From: Campylobacterales bacterium
GTDB lineage: Bacteria; Campylobacterota; Campylobacteria; Campylobacterales; Sulfurovaceae
Direction: 5' to 3'
Length of the DNA: 7,267 nt
Assembly: GCA_014763905.1 (NCBI GenBank)
Contig: JACXUN010000077.1
Location: 1-7,267, forward strand
Shown: positions 1-6,164 of the stretch, one piece after another
Layout: each line of letters begins with the position of its first letter
Position numbering within the stretch: position 1 is the stretch's first letter
Notes under the pieces: model-generated
What the model was told of the DNA's origin: nothing
What the model saw: the letters and a program-made list of their open reading frames with translations, nothing else
The model's database searches: none
Translations under genes and position numbers: made by a program

Positions 1-357
1 ACCACCGGCGATAGAAAACAAGCCGAGGAGCAGTATCAAAAGGCTTTAGCCATAGCCCAAAAGCTCGTCGAACTTGACCCCACCAATGCCCAGTGGCAAA
101 TGGACCTACTAAAAAGTCATGGAAAATTTGGACTTTTTTATCGAGGAGAGGGACAAGAAGCCAAAGCGTTGGAGGAGTTTATGTTGTGTGTGCCGATTTT
201 TGAAAGGATTCTTGCTCGGTTTCCTGATCATTATGAGTGGCGAGTGATTGCCAATGACGTTTATAGCGATATAGCAACGAGTTATAAGAATTTGAACGAT
301 GAGGTCAATGCTGAAGCGTATAGAAATAAGGCGAGAAAGATAGCTCCTAATCCATAA
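1..357 (+). CDS. TPR-repeat protein, C-terminal part only
   Basis: The frame is open from the first base and ends in TAA, giving the last 118 residues of a protein whose start lies outside the window. The repeats have a TPR-like helix-turn-helix pattern. One unit contains QAEEQYQKALAIAQKLVELD and ends near LDPTNAQW (residues 25-32). A weaker one ends near RFPDHYEW (73-80), a spacing of 48 residues. The last helices (about 84-112) look like a degenerate capping repeat. Repeats of the DPTNAQW type are known from long bacterial TPR arrays that often sit behind an N-terminal effector or signalling domain (TIR, caspase-like, CHAT, STAND). The N-terminal domain here cannot be seen, so no activity is assigned. 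The gene lies 174 bases before the SLOG gene on the same strand, separated by a structured repeat, so operon membership is possible but unproven. An internal ATG at 100 is not the start, because the TPR pattern continues upstream of it. Confidence 0.85.
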   Translation, partial: TTGDRKQAEEQYQKALAIAQKLVELDPTNAQWQMDLLKSHGKFGLFYRGEGQEAKALEEFMLCVPIFERILARFPDHYEWRVIANDVYSDIATSYKNLNDEVNAEAYRNKARKIAPNP

Positions 358-376
358 CGGGTAGGGCAAAATCTCT

Positions 377-478
377 CTCGTTCCAATCGTCCCCGATTGG
401 AATGCTATGAAGCCGTATAAATTTATACAGCACTTTAAAACTCTGGTATGCATTCCCAAGCTGGAGCTTGGGAACGAG
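377..478. repeat. 102-bp composite palindromic (REP-like) element
   Basis: Two 29-base hairpin modules face each other: 377-405 on the plus strand and 450-478 read on the minus strand. Both have the same shoulders, CTCGTTCC on the left and GGAATGC on the right. Their 14-base cores differ (AATCGTCCCCGATT against CAAGCTCCAGCTTG), yet each core still folds into five base pairs around a four-base loop, TCCC or TCCA. The 44-base spacer contains the perfect palindrome GTATAAATTTATAC (415-428), which extends to 412-431 with one mismatch. The whole element is therefore an inverted pair of hairpins bounded by CTCGTTCC and GGAACGAG. This resembles REP/BIME elements, which are usually dispersed in many copies and mobilised by RAYT transposases; that origin is inferred. 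It could also end the TPR transcript, although no T-tract follows the hairpins. Confidence 0.8.
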
Positions 479-531
479 GTAAACTGAGGTTTTTAAGAGC
501 GGATTCTAAAAAAGAAAAAGAGAATAAATTT

Positions 532-1020
532 ATGAAACCGACATTAACCGTAGCCATAACCGGACACCGTGATATGGTGGAAACCCCTGAGCTTGTTCGA
601 CAAGTAGAAGATTTTTTACAAACGTTGAGTAAGCAATATCGAGACTATGCGATCACCTTACTCTCCCCCCTAGCCGACGGAGCCGATCGTTTTGTGGCTC
701 AGATATTTTTAGAACAGAATATCGGTCGATTGATCGTGCCGATGCCGTTTGATCAGGAGCGGTATATGGAGGATTTTGATGCGGAGTCGAAGGCGGAGTT
801 TTTAGCCTTTTTGGAGCGTGCGGAGCGGGTGTTTCCCGTCGAGCGGCTGAGCCAAAGTGGCTATCTCGATGTCGGACGGTATGTGGTGGATACGTGCGAT
901 ATCCTCTTGGCAATCTGGGATGGTATCGATAACGGTAAGGTGGGTGGAACGAGTGATATAGTAAAATATGCGAAGGCTCATAACCATCAAATAGTTGAGT
1001 TTCATTGTGAAAGGGGATAA
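532..1020 (+). CDS. SLOG-fold protein (DprA/LOG-like nucleotide-ligand domain)
   Basis: This is a 162-residue soluble protein made of a single SLOG/Rossmannoid domain. It opens with a hydrophobic strand and a TGHRD turn (residues 10-14). The second motif is LADGADRFVAQ (48-57), like the G-A-D-R motif of DprA/LOG/YpsA relatives. A final strand, DILLAIWDG (123-131), is followed by GGTSDIV (138-144), typical of a ligand-binding loop. SLOG domains bind or process nucleotides and nucleotide-derived signals; the ligand here is unknown. The start was chosen at ATG 532 because the fold begins there. An in-frame ATG at 448 would add 28 residues encoded by the repeat element, ending in low-complexity lysine-rich sequence. 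The ribosome site (AAGAG before the ATG) is weak. The stop codon is one base before the next ATG, so the product is probably made together with the RyR protein. An alternative is a nucleoside deoxyribosyltransferase-like fold. Confidence 0.85.
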   Translation: MKPTLTVAITGHRDMVETPELVRQVEDFLQTLSKQYRDYAITLLSPLADGADRFVAQIFLEQNIGRLIVPMPFDQERYMEDFDAESKAEFLAFLERAERVFPVERLSQSGYLDVGRYVVDTCDILLAIWDGIDNGKVGGTSDIVKYAKAHNHQIVEFHCERG

Positions 1021-1024
1021 AATG
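1010..1024 (+). promoter_or_regulatory. Ribosome binding site that fixes the RyR gene start
   Basis: AAGGGGAT lies about six bases before ATG 1022 and overlaps the end and stop codon of the SLOG gene. It supports ATG 1022 over the in-frame TTG at 995, which has no comparable site and lies inside the upstream gene. The layout suggests that the two genes are translationally coupled. Confidence 0.7.
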
Positions 1025-2959
1025 TGGAGAGAAATATATCGATTTTTCATTGTTTTGGAAAAATATCGTTGGTGGATTTTGGGGACGGCATTTGGTATTG
1101 GTTTTGTTGGGGGAATATATGTCTATGGTTGGATATATCAGGTAGGATTTTCTGCATTGATCTATACGGTACAGCTTTTTGTAGCAGATGTTAAGACTTT
1201 TGGTGATTTGTCTATAGTCAGTTCTTTGGAGGATGCTCCTGCTGATGCTTGGAAAATTTATATTCCGGCTACATTTGCACAAATCTTTCTCTTTTTTGGG
1301 TTGGTGCTGCTCTTTTTCAAATCCCAAGTAGCCCGTCTGCATCATTGGCTCTCTATCAAACGCGGCGATCACACTTTGGTCATCGGACTGGGACGCAATA
1401 GTCGATTTTTTATCGACAGCGAATTGGAGAGTAAACAGCCAAGCAATATTGTCGTCGTCGAAAAAGACCCCAATAATCCTTATATCAAACACTATCAAGA
1501 TCAAGCGGTCTCAGTCATTATCGACGATACCGCCAATCGCTTAGAGCGGCTCAATATCGCTAAATGCAGAGAGATATTTATCTCCACCGGAAATGACCAA
1601 GAGAACATCTTGATCTCGCTCAAAATCCTAAAAGATGCTCAGAAAGATATGCAAAAGAAACTGGTTATCCATATCGAGGACAGAACCCTTCGGTCACTCT
1701 ATGTCGATGAGGGATTGTTTAGAGCAGATATGATGGATGTGGAGCCGTTTTCGTTTTATCAGCAGTCGGCTAGAGAGCTGTTTCAGGAACACCCTATAGT
1801 GGGGGATGGAGATGATCTTATCCAAAGTACTCAACCATTTGGTGTGGTCGCCGTCGGCAAGACACCGTTAGCCGTTGAGATACTCTTTGAAGCGATCAAA
1901 GTGGCTCAACTACCCAATGAGAACAAATTGCACCTCTATTTTATCGATCAAGATGCCGAAGCGTTTGAGAGATATATTCGGTATCATATGCCCTACTATG
2001 AACAGCTGCCCAATACCGTTTTGCATTTTATCGGTCTGGACAAAGATCAGAACAGTTTTTATGCCGATACCGTGTGGAAGAACGAGATATTGAAGCATAT
2101 CATTCTCTGCCATGAAGAGAGCGTCGACAATGTCCGCATCGCCACCCAACTCAAAGGTTTCACCTATACCAATCCACGAGAGGGTTTTACCACCCCAAAA
2201 ATACACATCGCTACCTATCATAAGTCCCAGATCGCCGAGGAGGTGAAGCGGTACAATACCGAACAAACCAAAGGGGTCTATGCCTTTGCCGAAGCGAAAG
2301 AGATTTGTAATCGAAAAAATCTCCTGCACAGTGAACTCAATAGACTTGCCAAAATAGTACATCGCGGTTATACATTAAAAGCAGAGGGATATAAACCGGA
2401 AGCACTACTGGTCTCCCAAAAGATCATCTGCCGCACATGGGAAAGTCATGCCCTCATCAATGATCGCAAAGCCAGCTTCGCCCAAGCGTTGCATATCAAT
2501 ACGAAGCTCAAAACATTGGGATTGACCCGAGTCCCATCACCGATCGCCGTAAAAGCGTTGGCAGCAGCCAATCGCGAAGTATTGAGAGAGGCATTGGAAC
2601 CATCGTTCCAAACATTAGGAGTAAAGGGAAAAACACTTGGAGAGGTATTCGAGGAGTTAAAAGCCAACGCATTTTTCCCTGAGCAGTATCAAACCATATT
2701 TGAAAAGCTATTACGAGCCGAACACAACCGCTGGATGGCGATACTCATCAGCATGGGCAATCGATATGATGAAAAGGCGAAAAACTATAAGGGAAAGGAT
2801 AAGGAGCGAAAACTCCGCAAGATTCATCATCTCCTCAAACCGCTTGAAGCATTTACAGAGGAGAGCGAAAAGAGGTATATCTTGAATGATATCTATGCAG
2901 TGTTTTATATCCCGGAGTATTTGGCTCAGATTGGATATGCGATGGTAAGGAACACCTAG
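1022..2959 (+). CDS. Membrane-anchored tandem-Rossmann (TrkA-N/RCK-like) protein with C-terminal RyR domain
   Basis: This is a complete protein of 645 residues from ATG 1022. A first hydrophobic segment (about 17-38) is followed by ALIYTVQLF (45-53), resembling the LQLF motif I recall from this family, and a second segment (about 79-99). A Rossmann unit then starts with HTLVIGLGRNSR (117-128). Its turn reads GxGxxS instead of GxGxxG, an acidic residue ends strand 2 (VVVEKD, 144-149), and STGNDQEN (188-195) matches RCK domains. A second, degenerate Rossmann unit begins near FGVVAVGKTPLA (273-284). WESHALINDRKAS (473-485) and RAEHNRWMAI (565-574) with KIHHLLKPLEAF (600-611) fit bacterial RyR domains (conserved E-H-RW and H-x-L-x-P). 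The likely site is the inner membrane with the sensor part in the cytoplasm. Such proteins are known by architecture only. No potassium filter (TVGYG) is present, so transport is not assigned. The SLOG gene directly upstream suggests that it supplies or senses a nucleotide-type signal. TAG 2957-2959 lies inside a repeat. Confidence 0.9.
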   Translation: MWREIYRFFIVLEKYRWWILGTAFGIGFVGGIYVYGWIYQVGFSALIYTVQLFVADVKTFGDLSIVSSLEDAPADAWKIYIPATFAQIFLFFGLVLLFFKSQVARLHHWLSIKRGDHTLVIGLGRNSRFFIDSELESKQPSNIVVVEKDPNNPYIKHYQDQAVSVIIDDTANRLERLNIAKCREIFISTGNDQENILISLKILKDAQKDMQKKLVIHIEDRTLRSLYVDEGLFRADMMDVEPFSFYQQSARELFQEHPIVGDGDDLIQSTQPFGVVAVGKTPLAVEILFEAIKVAQLPNENKLHLYFIDQDAEAFERYIRYHMPYYEQLPNTVLHFIGLDKDQNSFYADTVWKNEILKHIILCHEESVDNVRIATQLKGFTYTNPREGFTTPKIHIATYHKSQIAEEVKRYNTEQTKGVYAFAEAKEICNRKNLLHSELNRLAKIVHRGYTLKAEGYKPEALLVSQKIICRTWESHALINDRKASFAQALHINTKLKTLGLTRVPSPIAVKALAAANREVLREALEPSFQTLGVKGKTLGEVFEELKANAFFPEQYQTIFEKLLRAEHNRWMAILISMGNRYDEKAKNYKGKDKERKLRKIHHLLKPLEAFTEESEKRYILNDIYAVFYIPEYLAQIGYAMVRNT

Positions 2960-3051
2960 GAACCGAAGGCTTCAGCCCAATGTCGTTGAATTAAGAATAG
3001 GAATCGAAAGCTTTAGCTTCGCTTTTTCGGGGCTGAAGCCTTCGGTTCCTA
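2957..3051. repeat. 95-bp element with perfect 22-bp inverted ends and an internal diverged copy
   Basis: The left arm (2957-2978, beginning TAGGAACCGAAGGC) is the exact reverse complement of the right arm (3030-3051, ending GGTTCCTA). Between them, 2998-3019 (TAGGAATCGAAAGC and onward) is a third copy in direct orientation with the left arm. It matches at 17 of 22 positions, and all five differences are C-to-T or G-to-A. A small bulged hairpin (CGAAAGC, TTTA, GCTTCG) lies at 3005-3021. The element almost fills the 102 bases between two convergent stop codons, so it may also block transcription in both directions. Neither side has the T-run of a standard intrinsic terminator. A small non-autonomous mobile element or dispersed repeat is an equally good reading. 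Confidence 0.8.
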
Positions 3052-3061
3052 AACAAAACTA

Positions 3062-4261
3062 TTAGGTATCGATCTCTTTCTTCTTGATGAGAAGACCCCC
3101 CTCCATAACATAGAGCGGCTGTCCGCCGGTTTTTTGTACGTTTTTAAATTTACTGCGATAGTTCACGACCAGTTTTCTAAGCTTTTGGTAGGGTTTTCCT
3201 GCTAGACGTACCGGTGCTTGCTCTTTTTTGACACTGATATAGTTTCCCGGATTGACCGGTCTGCCGTTTTTGTACATACCAAAATGGAGGTGCGGTCCGG
3301 TACTTCTGCCGGTACTGCCGACATATCCAATCACGGTTCCTTGTGATACATGGCTACCTTTTTTAAATCGGTTGTTAAATTTGCTCATATGGGCATAGAT
3401 ACTTTTGAGTCCATTGCCGTGTTCGATCTCGACACAATTGCCGTAACCGCTCTTTCGTCCTTTGAAAATGATTTTGCCTTGTGCGGTTGCTTTGATCGCG
3501 GTTCCTCTCGGTGCGGCGTAGTCGATACCGAGATGGGCTTTATATCGGTGTAAAATCGGATGGAATCTCCGCATCGTATATCCTGATGAGATACGGCAGT
3601 TGCAAATAGGAGGCATAAAAGGGGTAGTGAATTTTTTGATCTTTTGATACTCTTTTCCGAGTGAGTCGTAATATTTACCGTCTTCGGCTAGGAATCCGTA
3701 ATATTTCTGCTTGTTGACGGTAATCAGTGAAGCTAAGATGATCGGATTGCCGACCGCTTTGCCTTTACGTCGTTTCTGCTCATAAAAGATAGTGACGGTA
3801 TCACCTTTTTTCATCTTGTTGAGATTGATATTTTTGCTGTAAACCTCTTTGAGAGACTTTACGAGTCCCATGCTGTGGGTCTTGGTATAGAGCTCTTTGT
3901 CCAAATTTTTTTGAATCTCGAAGTGAATAGAACCGCTCAACACCTCAAAAGGAATCAGATCCAAAGAGATTTCATGTTTCCCGTCGCTGTTTTTCACCAC
4001 TTTGACCTGTAACTCATCAGTTACCGGAATCAGATAGGTACTGCTTTTTCGACCCTCTTCGATATAGTATTCTTGCCCGGCATGAATTTCTGCTAGTACC
4101 TCTTTGTCATCTGCATCCAGATTATAGTAAAGAGATTGAGGAAGATTATGGGTTCGTAAAAAAGAGAGAAAGGTAACACCTTGTTTCCATTGGGAAGTTT
4201 TAGCTGCTAAAGGAGAGAGAAGCAGCGACAGCGTTAGCAATAGACGTATGGGATGTTTCAT
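3062..4261 (-). CDS. csd3: Secreted M23 zinc peptidase, Csd3/HdpA/Pgp3-like (cell shape)
   Basis: This is a complete 399-residue protein. A signal peptide (about 1-20, RLLLTLSLLLSPLAA) exports it to the periplasm. Residues 21-210 form the non-catalytic N-terminal region, including KKGDTVTIFYE (151-161), typical of the middle domain of this group. The M23/LytM domain (about 214-345) has HLGIDY (H243 and D247), YAHM (H291) and GPHLHFG (H324 and H326), so all expected zinc and catalytic residues are present. In Helicobacter pylori, Csd3/HdpA (close to this length) and its Campylobacter homologue Pgp3 trim peptidoglycan cross-links and stem peptides and set cell shape. In H. pylori an N-terminal glutamate blocks the active site; E58 in VLAEIHAG is a candidate equivalent, by inference only. 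A basic 50-residue tail follows the catalytic domain. AAAGGTG lies nine bases before the ATG. The gene is single, with its own promoter, and converges on the RyR gene. The symbol rests on architecture and length; another M23 endopeptidase is possible. Confidence 0.9.
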   Translation of the reverse strand: MKHPIRLLLTLSLLLSPLAAKTSQWKQGVTFLSFLRTHNLPQSLYYNLDADDKEVLAEIHAGQEYYIEEGRKSSTYLIPVTDELQVKVVKNSDGKHEISLDLIPFEVLSGSIHFEIQKNLDKELYTKTHSMGLVKSLKEVYSKNINLNKMKKGDTVTIFYEQKRRKGKAVGNPIILASLITVNKQKYYGFLAEDGKYYDSLGKEYQKIKKFTTPFMPPICNCRISSGYTMRRFHPILHRYKAHLGIDYAAPRGTAIKATAQGKIIFKGRKSGYGNCVEIEHGNGLKSIYAHMSKFNNRFKKGSHVSQGTVIGYVGSTGRSTGPHLHFGMYKNGRPVNPGNYISVKKEQAPVRLAGKPYQKLRKLVVNYRSKFKNVQKTGGQPLYVMEGGLLIKKKEIDT

Positions 4262-4308
4262 TTCGATTACACCTTTAAATTATTGATCATTTCACAAATT
4301 TGTCATGT

Positions 4309-4314
4309 ATTATA
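4309..4314 (-). promoter_or_regulatory. Probable -10 box for the M23 peptidase gene
   Basis: On the minus strand this reads TATAAT, preceded by CCC and surrounded by A/T-rich DNA. It lies 47 bases before the ATG at 4261, giving a leader of about 40 bases. No TTGACA-like box is visible 16-18 bases upstream, as is usual for sigma-70 promoters of Campylobacterota. Only the T/A-rich stretch at 4321-4340 is there. Confidence 0.6.
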
Positions 4315-4357
4315 GGGAGTATTTTATTGTTTTTATATAAAAATAGATCAAAAATTT

Positions 4358-4393
4358 TCAAACTAAAAAGTGATTAAAGGCTTTTTAGTTTGA
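4358..4393 (-). terminator. A/T-rich hairpin ending the molybdopterin oxidoreductase operon
   Basis: A perfect 13-base-pair stem joins 4358-4370 (TCAAACTAAAAAG) to 4381-4393, with a ten-base loop at 4371-4380. The TAA stop of the oxidoreductase gene (4374-4376) lies inside the loop. On the minus strand the stem is followed by GAAAA or AAAA and then TTTTT, a delayed T-run. It is a plausible but weak intrinsic terminator, because the stem is mostly A-T pairs. A terminating ribosome would cover the stem, so it may instead protect the mRNA end. Confidence 0.5.
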
Positions 4394-6164
4394 TTTTGAT
4401 CTCTTGGTAACAGGCGTTGTCCCCATCATCACTGATTATGTTGGGGGTTAAATGGTTGACTCCGACGGTATTTGCCGGGATCAGTACGGTATCGAGCCGC
4501 ATAGCAGCACTGTGTTTAACGATAAACGGATGTTCACCATATTCTGAATAGGCGATAACGGTTGATCCCTCTTCAAACCCCAATGAAGGGTGAATCGTGA
4601 TACGGTTGTCGCGTTTGAATTGAGTATTAAGAGCGTTATTGGCTTTGGAGGTGACCAACCAATACGCTTCAATCGTTTTCTCTTTTTTGCTTTTTTTTCG
4701 GATTTTGGTTAGCCGTTTTGGGTTATCAAACTCATCATAATACTCATCGACAAAGACAAACTCCTCATCCCCCGCTTCGCCAAATCCCTCGGCATACGGA
4801 ACCGCTTCAAAAGCCGGAGAACGGTAGTAATCCTCAATCGGTTCGCATTGATCGAGCCATAGATTAAGATAATACGCTTCCTCTTTTAGAGCTTCATATC
4901 CTAATTTTTGGAGCAGTGTTTGGGTGAAATCATATTCGGAGATACCGAATTCACACGACTGAATCGTCCGCATCGGTACGACATAGTGATGTCCGTAACT
5001 GAGTCGGATATCCTCTTTTTCAAAAAAGTTTTTAGCAGGAATGACAATATCGGCCAAAACAGAAGTTTCATTCTCATAGAGTCCGAAATAGATCACCGTT
5101 TGCGTCTGTTTTAATTCTTCAATGACTCGGCTGCTGTTAGGCATCGAGGCGGCAGGATTGCCTCCTTGAATCAGTACGGTATCAAAGGCACTAAATTTGG
5201 TGGTGGCTTTGGGTACTTTTTTACCTTTGATAGCAAATGGGTTTTTGAATCCCAATTTAGAGTTACCAAAAAAGGAGACCCCCGATCCCTCTTTACCGAA
5301 ATGTCCCAATATCGCAGCGAGTGAATCGATGGCACGAAGCGTATAGCTTCCCGTGGTATACTTTTGTACCCCTGCCCCGACTAAAAAGACCACATTTTTC
5401 TCATGCAGATGATCAATCACCTCTCCCATAATGCCCAGATCAACGCCGATATGTTCCAACACCGCTTTGACCCTAAACCCTCGGGTAAAGTCATAAAACT
5501 CCTCATGGTCGGGAGCAAACTCCTCGATATAGGCTTTGTTCTCACTATCTGCCATAATAATAAATCGTGCCAGCATAATCGCCAAATAGAAGTCGCTGCG
5601 GGGTTTGATCTGCAAAAAGAGATCGGCTTTTTTGGCGATAGCCGTCTCAATCGGATCGATAACAATTAGCTTTTTCCCGCTGATATAGGGCATCAAATGT
5701 GAAGAGGTAACGGTGATATTTTTACCCCAAACCACCACTACGTCGGCATTGGCGATCTGTTCCGGCGGCAAGATACGATTGACTCCGCGTCCCTCCACGA
5801 TACCGGCATCACCGGCTCCATCACAGAGGCTGCCTTGGGTCGTCGTTCCTTGAATTTTGTCGAAGAGTAAGTTGGTGATCTCTTGCATCACCCCAAAGTT
5901 TCCGGAACCTCGCCAGAGCAGTTTGTTTTCGACTCGAAGGGCTTGCGTGGCGACTTCCAGTGCTGCTTCCATACTCACCGCTTCACCGTTGACTCTTGGA
6001 GTAGTGATACGCGGCTCTTCATGGAGATATTTATTGAGCAGAGAGCATAACGCTCCGTTGCTCAGCGGGTGTTCGATATCGGCATGGATACTGGGGAAGG
6101 TGGTCTCTTCCGCGATAATGCCGCACGCATCCGGACAGTCCAGTCCACAAACAGTCTTGATCAT
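4374..6164 (-). CDS. Compact cytoplasmic molybdopterin oxidoreductase with [4Fe-4S] motif
   Basis: This is a complete protein of 596 residues in the DMSO reductase family. The N-terminus is CGLDCPDAC with a fourth cysteine in GALC, that is C6, C10, C14 and C40, a [4Fe-4S] motif. There is no twin-arginine signal before it, so the enzyme should be cytoplasmic. Further landmarks are LLWRGSGNFG (82-91) and SLCDGAGDAG (112-121), near where the molybdenum ligand falls in relatives, with C114 the only obvious candidate. VVVWGKNITVTSSH, IQGGNPAASMPN and ENETSVLADIVIPA are typical bis-MGD cofactor motifs. The C-terminal cofactor domain runs from AYWLVTSKANNALN to the end. At 596 residues it is shorter than most family members (about 700-900). 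The substrate cannot be told from the sequence; formate-, thiosulfate- and polysulfide-type enzymes are all relatives. Its ATG overlaps the stop of the adaptor gene (TAATG), with GGAG eight to nine bases before, so the two genes are coupled. No electron-transfer or chaperone subunit is visible. Confidence 0.93.
   Translation of the reverse strand: MIKTVCGLDCPDACGIIAEETTFPSIHADIEHPLSNGALCSLLNKYLHEEPRITTPRVNGEAVSMEAALEVATQALRVENKLLWRGSGNFGVMQEITNLLFDKIQGTTTQGSLCDGAGDAGIVEGRGVNRILPPEQIANADVVVVWGKNITVTSSHLMPYISGKKLIVIDPIETAIAKKADLFLQIKPRSDFYLAIMLARFIIMADSENKAYIEEFAPDHEEFYDFTRGFRVKAVLEHIGVDLGIMGEVIDHLHEKNVVFLVGAGVQKYTTGSYTLRAIDSLAAILGHFGKEGSGVSFFGNSKLGFKNPFAIKGKKVPKATTKFSAFDTVLIQGGNPAASMPNSSRVIEELKQTQTVIYFGLYENETSVLADIVIPAKNFFEKEDIRLSYGHHYVVPMRTIQSCEFGISEYDFTQTLLQKLGYEALKEEAYYLNLWLDQCEPIEDYYRSPAFEAVPYAEGFGEAGDEEFVFVDEYYDEFDNPKRLTKIRKKSKKEKTIEAYWLVTSKANNALNTQFKRDNRITIHPSLGFEEGSTVIAYSEYGEHPFIVKHSAAMRLDTVLIPANTVGVNHLTPNIISDDGDNACYQEIKIKLKSL

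Noticed and set aside
412..431. Operator for the SLOG operon at GTATAAATTTATAC
   Set aside because: The palindrome is the centre of a repeat element and no promoter is seen around it, so a regulatory role is not supported.
109..459. 116-codon minus-strand frame opposite the TPR gene
   Set aside because: It is a shadow of the TPR gene running into the repeat, with no domain and no ribosome site.
448..531. N-terminal 28-residue extension of the SLOG protein from ATG 448
   Set aside because: The extension begins inside the palindromic repeat, encodes repeat-derived sequence (SQAGAWERG) and lysine-rich filler, and precedes the natural first strand of the fold at 532.
995..1021. TTG start at 995 for the RyR protein
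   Set aside because: It lies inside the SLOG gene without a ribosome site, whereas ATG 1022 has AAGGGGAT at good spacing.
1150..1215. Potassium-channel filter between the two membrane segments (KTFGDLS compared with TVGYGD)
   Set aside because: The resemblance is limited to a T-x-G-D-L pattern. The GYG core is missing and the spacing is wrong, so I do not call a potassium channel.
653..1504. 283-codon open frame on the minus strand
   Set aside because: It is antisense to both the SLOG and RyR genes, has no recognisable domain and a composition typical of a shadow frame.
2957..3051. CRISPR-like array from the three related 22-base copies
   Set aside because: One copy is inverted, spacing is uneven (19 and 10 bases), one copy is diverged, and no cas gene is nearby.
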